A stretch of 64,000 bases of DNA from Marinospirillum perlucidum (GCF_003336805.1 NZ_QFWJ01000002.1:62001-126000), one strand, 5' to 3'; shown: positions 1 to 9,394, counted from the first letter of the stretch. Program-made: numbers and translations. Notes: generated by a model from the letters alone, not told the origin.

Positions 1-135
1 TCCGGTTTTCTTGGAGCCACATTGCATACCCCCGGCATGCTGGTTGCACTTTCGCTAGAGCGGAGTTCCCAGGTTGCCCAGCTGAGCGGGCAGGTGGTGA
101 ACTATGGCAGCCTGGCCCTAGTCTGGACCTACTGA
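1..135 (+). CDS. C-terminal end of a probable membrane permease (partial)
   Basis: An open frame runs from the window edge to a TGA at 133-135 and gives 44 residues ending LALVWTY. The piece is hydrophobic with a short polar stretch (LERSSQ), as in the last one or two membrane helices of a transporter. The proline-containing start (HTPGMLVALSLER) resembles the last repeat of auxin-efflux-carrier-type permeases, but the fragment is too short to name the family. Its last 7 bases overlap the tail of the convergent response regulator gene. The 5' part lies outside the window. Confidence 0.45.
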   Translation, partial: SGFLGATLHTPGMLVALSLERSSQVAQLSGQVVNYGSLALVWTY

Positions 136-746
136 CTCAGCAAACCCAGCCGGTAACCTGCATGTATCAATTCCGCCAGGGAGCGGACCTGCATCTTTTG
201 CAGAAGATGATGACGATGAACATCTACCGTCTTGGGACTGATTGCAAGCGCCTCAGCAATTTCCCTGGCCGTCAGACCTTGTACCAGTTGGCGCATTACC
301 TCCTGCTCCCTGGGCGTCAGCGTTAGCCATAGACGCTCCTGCGCCTCTTGACCTTTGACCCGATCAAGATAGGACTGGTGCAGGCGCACGGCCTGATTGA
401 TTCGCGCCAGCAACTGGTCATCATTAAAAGGCTTTTCGACAAAATCAAATGCCCCTGCCTTGAGTGCTGCCACAGCCAGAGGAACATCAGCATGACCGGT
501 AATAATGATCACTGGCAGCCCTTGGGCTCGAACCCCGACTTCTTCGAGCACTTCCAGCCCCGTCATCCCCGGCATGCGGATATCCAGCAACAGGCAACCC
601 GGCTGCAGGGCGGTCGCCGCTATTTCTTGCAGAAAGGCCTCTGGCTCGGCAAAGGACCTAACCTCCCAATCCAGGGAAGCCAATAACCAACTGAGTGAAT
701 CACGTATTCCAGCATCATCATCAAGCAGCCATATACAGGCTTTCAT
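129..746 (-). CDS. FixJ/TtrR-type response regulator
   Basis: A 205-residue two-domain response regulator. The receiver domain (about 1-120) has the acidic pair LDDD at 8-11, phospho-acceptor Asp55 in LLLDIRMPG, and the conserved Lys105 in EKPF. A LuxR-type helix-turn-helix (about 143-200, TPREQEV ... ISPKTVDVHR) forms the output, as in FixJ, TtrR and other NarL/FixJ members. The ATG sits inside the stop region of the upstream kinase gene (4-base ATGA overlap), so the pair is translationally coupled and should be cognate. Its target is not evident: no tetrathionate reductase genes are nearby. It might control the convergent membrane protein or genes elsewhere. Confidence 0.92.
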   Translation of the reverse strand: MKACIWLLDDDAGIRDSLSWLLASLDWEVRSFAEPEAFLQEIAATALQPGCLLLDIRMPGMTGLEVLEEVGVRAQGLPVIIITGHADVPLAVAALKAGAFDFVEKPFNDDQLLARINQAVRLHQSYLDRVKGQEAQERLWLTLTPREQEVMRQLVQGLTAREIAEALAISPKTVDVHRHHLLQKMQVRSLAELIHAGYRLGLLSQ

Positions 747-2533
747 GGTTTCTCCTTGATTGCGCCAAGAGGTCTTCCAGACAGGGGCAAGCTGAATAGG
801 GCCAACAACCCCTCACCTCGAGGGTTATCCCTCAAGAGTAAATGCCCCCCCATTTTCTTGGCCAGTGTTTGACTCAGGCTCAACCCCAACCCCATACCAC
901 CTTCTTTCGTTGTATAAAAAGGGGTCAGTATTTTTTGCGGATCCAGCCCCTGAAGGCCTGGTCCACTATCCTCGACCGCAAAAACCAGGCTATTGCCCAC
1001 CACTGAACATGACAAGCTGAGATGGCGGTTTTCTACCTCTAGAGGCAGCAGAGCCTCTATGGCATTGGTGAGCAGATTCATCAGGATCTGCAAGACTTCG
1101 ACGCGATTTGCCGAAAAAGCGGGCAGTTCCGGTGTACAGCTGCAGGTAACATTGATTTGGTGCTGGCTCAGGTGACCGGCAAGCAGCTCCAGCGCTTCGG
1201 TGCAGACGGTCTCAGGTTGCATCCAGGTGTAAACAGGTTCGCTTTTACGTAAAAACAGACGCAGATTTTTGATAATTGCAGCTGCCTGCTCCCCCTGGGC
1301 TGCCAGTTTATTCATGGCATCCAAGAGTGACTCCCGATACACGAACTCAGCAGCTTCCGGTCTGAGGAGATAGTTGCGACTCCCCCGGGCGTAATTCACC
1401 ACGGAAGTAAGCGGCTGATTGAGTTCATGCGCCAAACCCGCCGTCAATTCACCCATCAAGGCAAAACGCGACATTTCCAGAATTTCTGCCTGCTGATGCC
1501 GCAAATTGCGCTCAGCTTCGCGCAACTCCCGGGTTCGCTGACGCACAAGGTAGCCAGTGCGCAGATGATGGATAAAGACCAAGAGTAGCAGGGAGGCCAG
1601 CAACAGCAGCAATTCTCGATGCCTGATCAGCCAATCCACTAATGGACTGGCAGAGTAGCCGGAAAAAGGCCCGACCTGGAGGCGTTCAAAGACCTCATAG
1701 ACCGGTTGATAGGAGACAGGGGCAACCCAGCGACCTTGCGAAGAGGTCAGCAAAGCGACTGCAACCTGGCGGGCCAATTCAGAATCCGTGCTTTGCAGGC
1801 TTAAAAAAGGCCAGTCCGGAAATAGCCTCGTGGAAGTAGCACAGGTATAGTCTGCCACCTCTAGCGGAGACAGAATCCGATAGTCATCTAGCGCCAATTG
1901 CCCGGAAGCTGCCAGACTTTCCAGCAGACAGGAGCGCAGGACCACTGCATCAACCTGCTCCTGGTCCAGAGCAGCCAACAGCTCTTCCATGGGAAAACCT
2001 CGTGTCTGGAGAGCCTGTAACTCTTTCGTCCAGTCAAATCCCTGACGCAGCATTACATCCGCTATCAACTGAAAGCCTCCAAAAGCTTGAGGACTGACAA
2101 TGCCCAGAGTCTGGCCCTCAAGATCGGCCAAGTGCTGCAGATCCTGACGCTGTGCCAGGGTAACCAGAACCGAGCCCAGCGATTCATGCGGTGTCAGGGC
2201 ATGCGGGTCGCGTCGTGTAGCCAGGGGTGCCAAGGGGTAGCGGGAAGAAAGATCAACATAGTGGCCGGGATTCGTGAGCACAAAATCCAGCTGCCCGGAT
2301 GCCAGGGCAGCCTCCAGCTCTTCGTGGGTAAGCCAGTGAAGCTGCCAGCTGACCTCAGGCAGGCTTTGTTGCAACAAATCCAAAGTGGGTTGCCACTGCG
2401 AATGCAACTCGGGCAGATCTCTCCAGGCGAGAATACCCAAGCGAACACCTTGGCTAGCTAAGGTTTGGGAGGCAGTGAGCAGCAGGATGGCTGCAAAGGC
2501 AAGGGATATAAAAGGAAGATGAAAAAAACGCAC
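743..2533 (-). CDS. TtrS-like sensor histidine kinase with PhnD-type periplasmic domain
   Basis: A 596-residue membrane kinase. Residues 1-26 are a signal peptide. About 28-280 form a periplasmic PhnD/phosphonate-binding-like domain (GVRLGILAWRDL, DFVLTNPGHY, TLGIVSPQAFGG). A membrane helix lies at about 307-324, followed by a short coiled coil and a HisKA domain with phospho-acceptor His369 (GLAHELNQPL). The ATPase domain shows N (LTNAIEALL), G1 (VEDSGPGLQ) and G2 (GMGLGLSLS) boxes. This arrangement is that of TtrS, the tetrathionate sensor, and relatives with other ligands. Translation starts at a GTG. It forms an operon with the FixJ-like regulator. The ligand is unknown because no reductase operon is visible. 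Confidence 0.88.
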   Translation of the reverse strand: MRFFHLPFISLAFAAILLLTASQTLASQGVRLGILAWRDLPELHSQWQPTLDLLQQSLPEVSWQLHWLTHEELEAALASGQLDFVLTNPGHYVDLSSRYPLAPLATRRDPHALTPHESLGSVLVTLAQRQDLQHLADLEGQTLGIVSPQAFGGFQLIADVMLRQGFDWTKELQALQTRGFPMEELLAALDQEQVDAVVLRSCLLESLAASGQLALDDYRILSPLEVADYTCATSTRLFPDWPFLSLQSTDSELARQVAVALLTSSQGRWVAPVSYQPVYEVFERLQVGPFSGYSASPLVDWLIRHRELLLLLASLLLLVFIHHLRTGYLVRQRTRELREAERNLRHQQAEILEMSRFALMGELTAGLAHELNQPLTSVVNYARGSRNYLLRPEAAEFVYRESLLDAMNKLAAQGEQAAAIIKNLRLFLRKSEPVYTWMQPETVCTEALELLAGHLSQHQINVTCSCTPELPAFSANRVEVLQILMNLLTNAIEALLPLEVENRHLSLSCSVVGNSLVFAVEDSGPGLQGLDPQKILTPFYTTKEGGMGLGLSLSQTLAKKMGGHLLLRDNPRGEGLLALFSLPLSGRPLGAIKEKP

Positions 2534-2620
2534 CTGGCAAGAGCCCTTGTTCAGACCCGCCTAAGTGGATGGCGGCCAGGCATTAGTTTAGCGGCAACTG
2601 TTTCTTTCACTCAAGAGCAA

Positions 2621-2640
2621 GGGCGGCCCTGAGCCGCCCC
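2621..2640 (-). terminator. Hairpin after the symporter gene
   Basis: A GGGCGGC/GCCGCCC stem with a 5-base loop lies just downstream of the minus-strand symporter stop. On the minus strand it is followed by a weak T-containing tract (TTGCTCTTG), so it is a plausible but not strong intrinsic terminator. Confidence 0.5.
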
Positions 2641-2647
2641 CACAAAC

Positions 2648-3994
2648 TTAAAGATTGGCAAAGAAGACCACCAGAACACCCACAGGTGCCAGATAGCGCA
2701 CGATCAGATTCCAAAGACTGAAGTCGTAGACATCCAGCCCCAGTTCCTGACGAACTTCTTCCTTATCCAAGCGCCAAGCCAGGAAGAGAACGACACCCAG
2801 GCCTGTCAAAGGCAGGAAGAATTTACTGGTCAGCGTATCCAGGAGATCAAAAATGTTCAGTCCCAGGATGGCAAATTCTGACAGCAGATTAAACGACATC
2901 AGAGCAAGCACACCCAGAGCCCAGGCGGCAGCCCCGGAGACCAGCGTCGAGCCAACCCGGCTTAAGGGTGTACGCTCTTCCACAAACTCCACCACGGGTT
3001 CCAGCAAGGAAATTGCAGAAGTAACCGCAGCAAAGGTGAGCAACACAAAGAAAGCCAGGCCGACCAGCCAGCCACCGGTGATGTTACCGAAGGCCACTGG
3101 CAGAGTGACAAAAATCAGACCCGGACCGGAACCCAGATCCAGCCCCTTGGCAAAGACTATCGGGAAGATGGCCAGACCAGCAGCCAGAGCAATGACGGTG
3201 TCCATGATCACCACGGTACGGGCTGCCTGCAACAGCTTCACCTCCTCGCCGAGGTAGGAGCCATAGGCCATCATGATGCCCATACCCAGGGAGAGCGTAA
3301 AGAAAGCATGGCCCAAGGCAGCCAGAACCACATCACCGGAAACCACGGACCAGTCAGGCTTAAACATGAAGGCCAGGGCCTGGGTAAACCCACCGGTGGT
3401 CATGCCATAGAGAACCAGCAAAATCAGCAAAACACCCAAAGCAGGCATCAGCAAACGAGCCGTTTTTTCCAGACCAGCGGTCACCCCACGAGCCACGATG
3501 AAAACGGTCAGCAACATAAAGAGGCTGTGCCAGAGGATCAAGATGGCCGGGCTGGCAAGAAGATCGTTAAACAGAATGCCAATGGCTTCTGCTGTCTGGC
3601 CCGAAAAATTACCCAAAAGGGCATCCTTGATGTAAGCCAGAGACCAGCCGCCTATCACGCTATAAAAGGAGAGAATCAGAAAAGCGCCGAGGACACCGCC
3701 CAGACCCACCAGAACCCAGAGTTTATTGGCTCCGGCAACTGCGGCCAGTTCCTGCATGGTATTGACAGGATTCTTCTGGCCCCTGCGGCCCAAAAGCCAC
3801 TCACTCACCAGAATGGGTAAACCAATCAGAAGGATACAAGCCAGATAGATAAAGACAAAAGCAGCGCCACCGCTTTCGCCCACCATATAAGGAAATTTCC
3901 AGATATTACCCAGCCCAACCGCCGAACCGGTTGCTGCCAGGATAAAGCCCATGCGTGAAGACCACTGGGCATGCACCTGTTTTGTTGAAGCCAT
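2648..3994 (-). CDS. Sodium-dependent transporter, NSS/SNF family
   Basis: A 448-residue, roughly 11-12-helix secondary transporter of the neurotransmitter:sodium symporter family, which moves amino acids or related amines inward with Na+ across the inner membrane. The TM1 signature GSAVGLGNIWKFPY, with the unwound segment that binds Na+ and substrate in LeuT, is near the N-terminus. The next signature, ESGGAAFVFIY, follows. I chose ATG 3994 over a more upstream frame because GAGG lies 6-7 bases before it and family members start close to this motif (WSSRMGFILA). The length fits bacterial members. The substrate cannot be read from sequence. The gene has a long structured leader. Confidence 0.93.
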   Translation of the reverse strand: MASTKQVHAQWSSRMGFILAATGSAVGLGNIWKFPYMVGESGGAAFVFIYLACILLIGLPILVSEWLLGRRGQKNPVNTMQELAAVAGANKLWVLVGLGGVLGAFLILSFYSVIGGWSLAYIKDALLGNFSGQTAEAIGILFNDLLASPAILILWHSLFMLLTVFIVARGVTAGLEKTARLLMPALGVLLILLVLYGMTTGGFTQALAFMFKPDWSVVSGDVVLAALGHAFFTLSLGMGIMMAYGSYLGEEVKLLQAARTVVIMDTVIALAAGLAIFPIVFAKGLDLGSGPGLIFVTLPVAFGNITGGWLVGLAFFVLLTFAAVTSAISLLEPVVEFVEERTPLSRVGSTLVSGAAAWALGVLALMSFNLLSEFAILGLNIFDLLDTLTSKFFLPLTGLGVVLFLAWRLDKEEVRQELGLDVYDFSLWNLIVRYLAPVGVLVVFFANL

Positions 3995-4077
3995 AGTAAC
4001 CTCGTTAACCCCGTTTTTTTTGTTGGTAGAGGGCCCGATGTTCCGGCACCACCGGAAACCAGCCCACAGCCACCAGC

Positions 4078-4107
4078 AAAAAAACGGTTCCCCGGGGTAA
4101 GGGAAAC
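4078..4107 (-). terminator. Possible attenuator hairpin in the symporter leader
   Basis: On the minus strand GTTTCCC pairs with GGGGAAC (seven pairs, one G-U, 7-base loop). CG and then seven Ts follow. This is the form of an intrinsic terminator, yet it lies about 84 bases upstream of the symporter ATG, so premature termination in the leader is a possibility. It could also be chance. Confidence 0.4.
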
Positions 4108-4119
4108 ACGAAGTTCTTG

Positions 4120-4196
4120 GCAGGATCACTGCAGCAAACCCGGGCGGCGCGGAAGATAAGCCGGCTCGCTTGTTTTTCCGAAAGCAGGATCACTGC
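4120..4196. repeat. Pair of identical 13-bp direct repeats (GCAGGATCACTGC)
   Basis: GCAGGATCACTGC occurs at 4120-4132 and again at 4184-4196, with 64 bp between the starts, close to six helical turns. Each copy is partly palindromic (GCAG/CTGC arms). The position upstream of the symporter suggests a regulator site, but no regulator is known. Confidence 0.6.
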
Positions 4197-4350
4197 GCCC
4201 TGAATCAGGGGTACGGAAAAACCTATCCGTTTATTTTCCCAGAAATATGCCTGCAGGTCACCCGAAGTTGCAGGCTATTGACGACTTTCCGGTCAGGCCT
4301 CTGGTAAACTAGGGAGCAAAACAGGTCTAGATTACTGGAGCCAACAAGAG

Positions 4351-5745
4351 ATGACACAACCCACTTCCCTCTCATCGGGTGGACGTTTCAGCGAACCCAC
4401 CGATGCCTTTGTAGAAGCCTTTACCGCTTCGGTTAATTTTGATCAGCGCCTCTATCGCCAGGATATTCAAGGCTCGATTGCCCATGCCACCATGCTGGCC
4501 AAAGTAGGCGTGCTCACCGATATGGAAAGAGATGCCATCATTCAGGGGTTGAAAGAAATAGAAGCTGAAATCGAAAAAGGCGACTTCACCTGGTCAGTAG
4601 AGCAGGAAGATGTGCATATGAATATTGAGGCCGCTCTAACGGCCAAGATCGGCATCACCGGCAAGAAACTGCATACCGGTCGCTCCCGCAACGATCAGGT
4701 CGCCACCGATATTCGTCTTTATCTGCGTGATGAAATGGATCGAATTGGTGCTGAGTTGACGCGCTTGCAAAAAGGTCTGACCGATTTGGCTGTCAAGGAA
4801 GCCGACACCATCATGCCCGGTTTCACCCACTTGCAGACCGCACAACCGGTCACCTTTGGCCATCACCTGCTGGCCTGGAACGAAATGCTGCAAAGGGATT
4901 ACGAACGCCTTGAAGATGCACGCAAAAGGGTCAATCTCTCGCCCCTGGGTGCAGCGGCACTGGCTGGCACTACCTATCCCATCGACCGCCTGCAAACAGC
5001 CGAACTGATGGGTTTTGCAGGCCCCACGGAAAACTCCCTGGACTCAGTATCCGATCGTGACTTCGCCGTGGAATTCTGCAGCTTTGCCAGCCTCTTGCTG
5101 ATGCACCTGTCACGCATGAGTGAAGAGTTGATTCTCTGGACCAGCGCCCAGTTCAACTTTATTGATCTGCCCGATCGCTTTTGTACCGGCAGCTCCATCA
5201 TGCCGCAAAAGAAAAATCCCGACGTGCCCGAACTGGTTCGCGGTAAAACCGGGCGAGTCTATGGCCACCTGATGAGCCTGCTCACACTGATGAAATCTCA
5301 GCCGCTGGCCTACAACAAGGATAACCAGGAAGACAAGGAACCCCTGTTTGACACCCTGGATACAGTGCAAGGCTGCCTGCGTGCCTTTGCCGACATGATT
5401 CCGGCGATCGAACCCAAGCGTGACTCCATGCGTGAAGCCGCCCGCCGCGGTTTTGCCACGGCTACGGACCTAGCTGATTATCTGGTCCGCAAGGGGCTGC
5501 CTTTCCGTGATGCTCATGAAGTAGTCGGCCAGTCAGTGGCCTATGGGGTGCGCGAGAAAAAGGATCTCTCCGATATGAGTCTGGAAGAGCTACGTCAGTT
5601 CTCTGACGCCATCGGTGAAGATGTGTTTGACGTCCTCACCCTGGAAGGCTCGGTAGCGGCTCGCAACCATCTGGGCGGCACCGCTCCTGATCAAGTCCGG
5701 GCCGCCGCCAAGCGCGCCCAGACCCGTTTGCGCCAGCGAGGCTAA
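4351..5745 (+). CDS. argH: Argininosuccinate lyase
   Basis: A 464-residue cytosolic enzyme of the fumarase/aspartase superfamily that splits argininosuccinate into arginine and fumarate, the last step of arginine synthesis. The superfamily signature [12 protein letters not shown] is present with its flexible catalytic-serine loop. [13 protein letters not shown] and the TTYPIDR segment are also typical. The length is the family norm. A GGAG lies about 10 bases before the ATG. lptM starts on the argH stop, and lysA follows, so argH may be co-transcribed with the lysine/peptidoglycan genes. Confidence 0.98.
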   Translation: MTQPTSLSSGGRFSEPTDAFVEAFTASVNFDQRLYRQDIQGSIAHATMLAKVGVLTDMERDAIIQGLKEIEAEIEKGDFTWSVEQEDVHMNIEAALTAKIGITGKKLHTGRSRNDQVATDIRLYLRDEMDRIGAELTRLQKGLTDLAVKEADTIMPGFTHLQTAQPVTFGHHLLAWNEMLQRDYERLEDARKRVNLSPLGAAALAGTTYPIDRLQTAELMGFAGPTENSLDSVSDRDFAVEFCSFASLLLMHLSRMSEELILWTSAQFNFIDLPDRFCTGSSIMPQKKNPDVPELVRGKTGRVYGHLMSLLTLMKSQPLAYNKDNQEDKEPLFDTLDTVQGCLRAFADMIPAIEPKRDSMREAARRGFATATDLADYLVRKGLPFRDAHEVVGQSVAYGVREKKDLSDMSLEELRQFSDAIGEDVFDVLTLEGSVAARNHLGGTAPDQVRAAAKRAQTRLRQRG

Positions 5746-5750
5746 TGGCA

Positions 5751-5882
5751 ATGAAGCGTCACACTAGTTACTGTGGTGGCCTGTTGCTGCTACTGACTTT
5801 GACACTCCTGGCTGGTTGCGGGCAAAAAGATGACCTCTACCTGCCCCAGCCGGGACAACAGCTCACCACCACTGCTGAATAA
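5751..5882 (+). CDS. lptM: LptM/YifL-like small lipoprotein
   Basis: A 43-residue lipoprotein precursor: a short basic start, a leucine-rich hydrophobic core, lipobox LAGC, and then the short conserved tail GQKDDLYLPQP. The C-G-x-K-x-x-L-Y-L-P pattern just after the lipidated cysteine is the mark of LptM (YifL), which helps LptD fold in the outer-membrane LPS translocon. An ATG at 5745 overlaps the argH stop. I prefer 5751 because it lies about 9 bases after GAGG. The position directly upstream of lysA is conserved in gammaproteobacteria. Confidence 0.9.
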   Translation: MKRHTSYCGGLLLLLTLTLLAGCGQKDDLYLPQPGQQLTTTAE

Positions 5883-5893
5883 GGCATCTGGCT

Positions 5894-7144
5894 ATGGATT
5901 TTTTTAATTACCAAGACAAGCAACTCTTTGCCGAAAAGACTTCAGTTAAAGAGCTGGCCGATGAACTGGGCACCCCTCTATACATCTATTCGCGTGCCAC
6001 TTTGGAGCGCCACTTCAAAGCCTATTCCGATCCGCTGGCTGATCAGCCCCATCTGATCTGTTATGCCGTCAAAGCCAACTCCAACCTGGCCGTTCTCAAT
6101 CTGCTTGCCCGCCTCGGAGCCGGCTTTGATATCGTCTCTGTGGGCGAGCTGGAAAGAGTCCTGGCAGCAGGCGGCGATCCGGCACGTGTCGTTTTCTCGG
6201 GAGTCGGCAAACAGGCCCATGAAATTCGCCGCGCTCTGGAAGTGGGGATTAAGTGTTTCAATGTCGAATCCCGTCCGGAACTGGACCGCATTGAACGGAT
6301 TGCCGAGGAAATGGCGGTCACGGCCCCCATATCTCTGCGCGTCAATCCGGATGTTGACCCCCAGACTCACCCCTATATCTCTACCGGCCTGAAAGCCAAC
6401 AAATTTGGTATCGGTTTTGAGCTCGCTCGGGAGGTTTACCGGGAAGCTGCCGCCATGCAGCATCTGGAAATCGTGGGTGTCGACTGCCACATAGGTTCGC
6501 AAATCACCCAGATAGATCCCTTCCTGGATGCTCTCGATCGCCTCCTGGTACTGGTGGATCAACTGGCCGAAGACGGCATTCACTTGCAACATCTGGATCT
6601 GGGTGGCGGCCTGGGTGTTCGCTACAGTGATGAAACCCCGCCGCTGCCTTCTACGTATGTCGAAGCTCTGAGACAAAAACTGGCACAGCGTAACCATGAG
6701 CTGATTTTCGAGCCCGGCCGGGCGATTGCCGCCAATGCCGGTATTCTCGTCACCCGGGTTGAATACCTGAAAGAAGGCCAGGAAAAGCATTTTGCCATCG
6801 TTGATGCCGCCATGAATGACCTGTTGCGCCCGGCGCTCTATGATGCCTGGCAGGAAATCATTGCGGTAACCCCGCGTGAAGATGCCACTGAACGCAACTG
6901 GGAAATTGTTGGTCCTATTTGTGAAACGGGCGATTTTCTGGGCAAGGATCGCAAACTGGCCTTGGAAGCAGGCGATTTGCTGGCTATCCGTTCGGCCGGT
7001 GCCTATGGTTTCACCATGGCATCCAATTACAACAGCCGTAACCGGGCTGCTGAAGTCATGGTTGATGGCGAAAACTGGTATCTGGTCCGCCAGCGGGAAA
7101 GCTATGAACAACAAATGGCCGGCGAATTTACTCTGCCAGCCTGA
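5894..7144 (+). CDS. lysA: Diaminopimelate decarboxylase
   Basis: A 416-residue PLP enzyme of the alanine-racemase fold that decarboxylates meso-diaminopimelate to L-lysine. The PLP lysine is in [10 protein letters not shown]. The HIGSQ segment, the glycine-rich phosphate-binding loop [15 protein letters not shown] and the C-terminal CETGDFLG with its active-site cysteine are all present. AAGG precedes the ATG at proper spacing. The stop overlaps the annotated dapF region (TGATG), and the gene lies in the conserved lptM-lysA-dapF-DUF484 operon. Confidence 0.98.
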   Translation: MDFFNYQDKQLFAEKTSVKELADELGTPLYIYSRATLERHFKAYSDPLADQPHLICYAVKANSNLAVLNLLARLGAGFDIVSVGELERVLAAGGDPARVVFSGVGKQAHEIRRALEVGIKCFNVESRPELDRIERIAEEMAVTAPISLRVNPDVDPQTHPYISTGLKANKFGIGFELAREVYREAAAMQHLEIVGVDCHIGSQITQIDPFLDALDRLLVLVDQLAEDGIHLQHLDLGGGLGVRYSDETPPLPSTYVEALRQKLAQRNHELIFEPGRAIAANAGILVTRVEYLKEGQEKHFAIVDAAMNDLLRPALYDAWQEIIAVTPREDATERNWEIVGPICETGDFLGKDRKLALEAGDLLAIRSAGAYGFTMASNYNSRNRAAEVMVDGENWYLVRQRESYEQQMAGEFTLPA

Positions 7145-7155
7145 TGAGGCATAAA

Positions 7156-7986
7156 ATGCTGCTCCATTTCACCAAGATGCAAGGTCTGGGCAATGATTTC
7201 ATGATGGTTGACCTGATCAGCCAGAAAGCCCGCCTGCGCACCGAACAAATAAGGCGCTTGGCTGATCGCCATTTTGGCATCGGCTTTGATCAGCTTTTGA
7301 CTGTGGAAGCACCGCGTACGCCCGATGCTGACTTTCGCTATCGCATTTATAATGCTGATGGTTCCGAGGTAGAAAACTGCGGCAATGGTGCCCGCTGTTT
7401 CGCCGTCTTTGTTCGTGACCGCAAGCTCACCAGCAAGCAAACGCTGAAGGTGGAAACGGCAGGAGGCCCCCTGACCCTTCAGGTTAGAGATGATGGCCAG
7501 GTCACCGTCAACATGGGCATTCCCCAACTTTCACCCGATCAAATTCCCTTTCAAGCCGAAGTACAAGCAAAAAGTTATGCACTGGATGTAGACGGCCAGA
7601 CCTTGAATATCGGTGCCGTGTCCATGGGTAATCCTCATGCGGTTTTACGAGTGGATCAGGTGGATGAAGCAGCCGTCGAGCGACTGGGCCCCCTGATTGA
7701 AAATCACGTGCGTTTTCCCAAACGAGTGAATGCAGGGTTTCTCCAGGTACAGGAGCGTAATCAGGCTCGGCTTCGGGTTTTTGAACGCGGTGTGGGTGAA
7801 ACTCTGGCCTGTGGCACTGGTGCTTGTGCGGCCATGGTATCCGGACGTATTCAGGGTTGGTTTGATTCCTGGGTCGATATCCAACTACCCGGGGGGCATC
7901 TGCAAATAGAATGGCCCGGCGAGGGTCACCCTGTAATGATGACGGGGCCAGCCAAGAAAGTTTATGAAGGACAGATTTACTTATGA
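7156..7986 (+). CDS. dapF: Diaminopimelate epimerase
   Basis: A 276-residue cytosolic epimerase that converts LL- to meso-diaminopimelate for lysine and peptidoglycan. Both catalytic cysteines are visible, in NCGNGARC and LACGTGACA. The N-terminal [15 protein letters not shown] is the family start. I set the start at ATG 7156 rather than 7144 because GAGG at 7146-7149 is spaced for the later ATG and homologues begin here. The stop overlaps the start of the DUF484 gene (ATGA). Confidence 0.97.
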   Translation: MLLHFTKMQGLGNDFMMVDLISQKARLRTEQIRRLADRHFGIGFDQLLTVEAPRTPDADFRYRIYNADGSEVENCGNGARCFAVFVRDRKLTSKQTLKVETAGGPLTLQVRDDGQVTVNMGIPQLSPDQIPFQAEVQAKSYALDVDGQTLNIGAVSMGNPHAVLRVDQVDEAAVERLGPLIENHVRFPKRVNAGFLQVQERNQARLRVFERGVGETLACGTGACAAMVSGRIQGWFDSWVDIQLPGGHLQIEWPGEGHPVMMTGPAKKVYEGQIYL

Positions 7987-8669
7987 TGGATGCCGAGGAA
8001 GTCGTCGACTGGTTGCGGGAAAATCCGGATTTCTTCAAAGGACGCGAAGAATTGCTTTGCAGTCTCGAACTTGACCACCCCTGTGGGGATGCCGAGTCTC
8101 TGCTTACTTATCAGTTGGGTTTGCTGCGTGAACAGGTGCGCCAGCAAGAAGAAAACTATCAGCAGTTGCTGGCCAATGCCCGCGACAATGAAAAGCGTCT
8201 GCGTCGCACCGAACGCCTGCTGATTAATCTGGTAGAAACAGAAAATTCCGAAGAACTGATCAGTGTGCTCTCAGAGCGCCTCCAGCAGGACTTCCAGATT
8301 CCGGAAGTCCTTCTCTGGAGTTACACCAATCTCAATAGCCTCAACCGTGCTGATGAGAGCTTGCAAAAACAGCAGTTGGATTTGCTCGGTAATCGTCAGG
8401 CTCTGTGCACTCAGTTGGATACTAGCACTGCCCGCTGCCTGGGTCTAAAAGCAGAGACCCGGGGCTCTGCCGCCCTCTGCCTGCTGAGTCATACCCGACC
8501 CTTGGGTTTGCTGGTGTTGGTGCACCCGGATAGTGACAAATTCGGCCAGCAGCAGGACACCCTGTTTATAGAATACCTGGGCAGTATTATCAGTCGTCTG
8601 CTGGCAAAGGATCGTCGGAGTTTTGCGGCCCAGCAACATCCGGGCGAGACAGATCCAGCCAACTATTGA
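7983..8669 (+). CDS. DUF484 family (GAF-like) protein
   Basis: A 228-residue soluble protein of the DUF484 family. It starts with the typical helical segment [12 protein letters not shown], followed by a coiled coil ([16 protein letters not shown]) and a GAF-like domain from about residue 75. The function is unknown. In pseudomonads and enterics it sits between dapF and xerC and shares their transcript. Here the start overlaps dapF by 4 bases, but no xerC follows: the next gene, engB, is convergent and the two genes share their last 80 bases. Either of two adjacent ATGs could be used. Confidence 0.92.
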   Translation: MMDAEEVVDWLRENPDFFKGREELLCSLELDHPCGDAESLLTYQLGLLREQVRQQEENYQQLLANARDNEKRLRRTERLLINLVETENSEELISVLSERLQQDFQIPEVLLWSYTNLNSLNRADESLQKQQLDLLGNRQALCTQLDTSTARCLGLKAETRGSAALCLLSHTRPLGLLVLVHPDSDKFGQQQDTLFIEYLGSIISRLLAKDRRSFAAQQHPGETDPANY

Positions 8670-9315
8670 GTCGCTTCCAGGCTTCCCCACGCCCTTCTCC
8701 CTTGAGTGAGGAAAAAAGCTGCACACTGGCTTTTCCGGGAAAGTCCTCCAGCTCCTTACGCACCGCCAGCAACTGATTCTTAGCCGGGCCACGTTTCAAC
8801 TTGTCTGCCTTGGTGAGTAGCAGGTGTACCGGCAGATCACGACTGGCTGCGACCTCCATTAACTGGCAGTCAAAATCAGTCAGGGGGTGGCGAATATCCA
8901 TCATGATAACAATGCCGACCAGGCACTTGCGTTCACTGACATAGGCACCCAGATGTTTACCCCATTCGCGCCGCAGAGCATCGGGCACCTTGGCATAGCC
9001 GTAACCAGGCAGGTCAACCAAGCGCTTTTCTTCATCGATTTTGAAAAAGTTAATCAACTGGGTACGCCCTGGCGTTTTACTGGTTCGCGCCAATCGCGGG
9101 CTGGTGAGACAATTTAACGCACTCGATTTCCCGGCATTGGATCGTCCTGCAAAAGCGATTTCCACGCCCTCATCAACAGGACATTCAGCTAAAGTTGGCG
9201 CGCTTAACAGAAAGCTGGCCTGGGCAAAATGCGCTGGCTGGGGCTCTGGAGGCCTTTTCTTGTTCGGTTCATAAATAATTTTCTGGCGTGGCTTTTTTTT
9301 CTTGACTTGGCGCAT
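8590..9315 (-). CDS. engB: Ribosome biogenesis GTPase EngB (YihA/YsxC)
   Basis: A 241-residue essential TRAFAC-class GTPase for large-subunit assembly. Walker A/G1 is GRSNAGKSS, followed by switch region [13 protein letters not shown]3 DLPGYGYA and G4 LLTKADK. ATG 9315 is chosen because AGGGG lies about 6 bases upstream, while an earlier in-frame ATG at 9366 has no ribosome site. This leaves a lysine/arginine-rich N-terminal extension of about 30 residues ([11 protein letters not shown]) before the usual family start. The 3' end overlaps the convergent DUF484 gene by 80 bp. Adjacency to cytochrome c4 and dsbA is conserved. Confidence 0.95.
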   Translation of the reverse strand: MRQVKKKKPRQKIIYEPNKKRPPEPQPAHFAQASFLLSAPTLAECPVDEGVEIAFAGRSNAGKSSALNCLTSPRLARTSKTPGRTQLINFFKIDEEKRLVDLPGYGYAKVPDALRREWGKHLGAYVSERKCLVGIVIMMDIRHPLTDFDCQLMEVAASRDLPVHLLLTKADKLKRGPAKNQLLAVRKELEDFPGKASVQLFSSLKGEGRGEAWKRLNSWLDLSRPDVAGPQNSDDPLPADD

Positions 9316-9365
9316 GAACAACCCCTGACGGGCAAATTTAAACAGAAGGGATAAGGTGAGTGGCA

Positions 9366-9394
9366 TTCCAGTTAGCGCAAGGCTTAGCTATAAT
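9366..9394 (+). promoter_or_regulatory. Candidate sigma-70 promoter of the cytochrome c4 gene
   Basis: A perfect TATAAT at 9389-9394 is preceded, after a 17-base spacer, by a poor -35 hexamer (TTCCAG). It lies about 130 bases before the cytochrome ATG, between the divergent engB and cytochrome genes. Confidence 0.5.

Larger units (their letters stand above)
3995..4350. other. Intergenic region between divergent symporter and argH
   Basis: This 356-base stretch separates the minus-strand symporter from argH and holds no convincing gene. On the symporter side it contains a small hairpin (TTCCGG 4041-4046 with CCGGAA 4052-4057), a terminator-like hairpin with a T7 tract (4078-4107), and a repeated 13-mer (4120-4132, 4184-4196). 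On the argH side, TTGACG near 4280 and TAAACT near 4312 are promoter-like, but their spacing is too long to call a promoter. Confidence 0.6.

Noticed and set aside
4005-4193. 62-codon minus-strand frame upstream of the symporter
   Set aside because: It covers the hairpins and repeat of the leader, has no ribosome site or family likeness, and runs into the symporter start.
5978-7114. 378-codon minus-strand frame opposite lysA
   Set aside because: A shadow of lysA on the opposite strand; the composition is that of a mirrored coding frame and lysA is certain.
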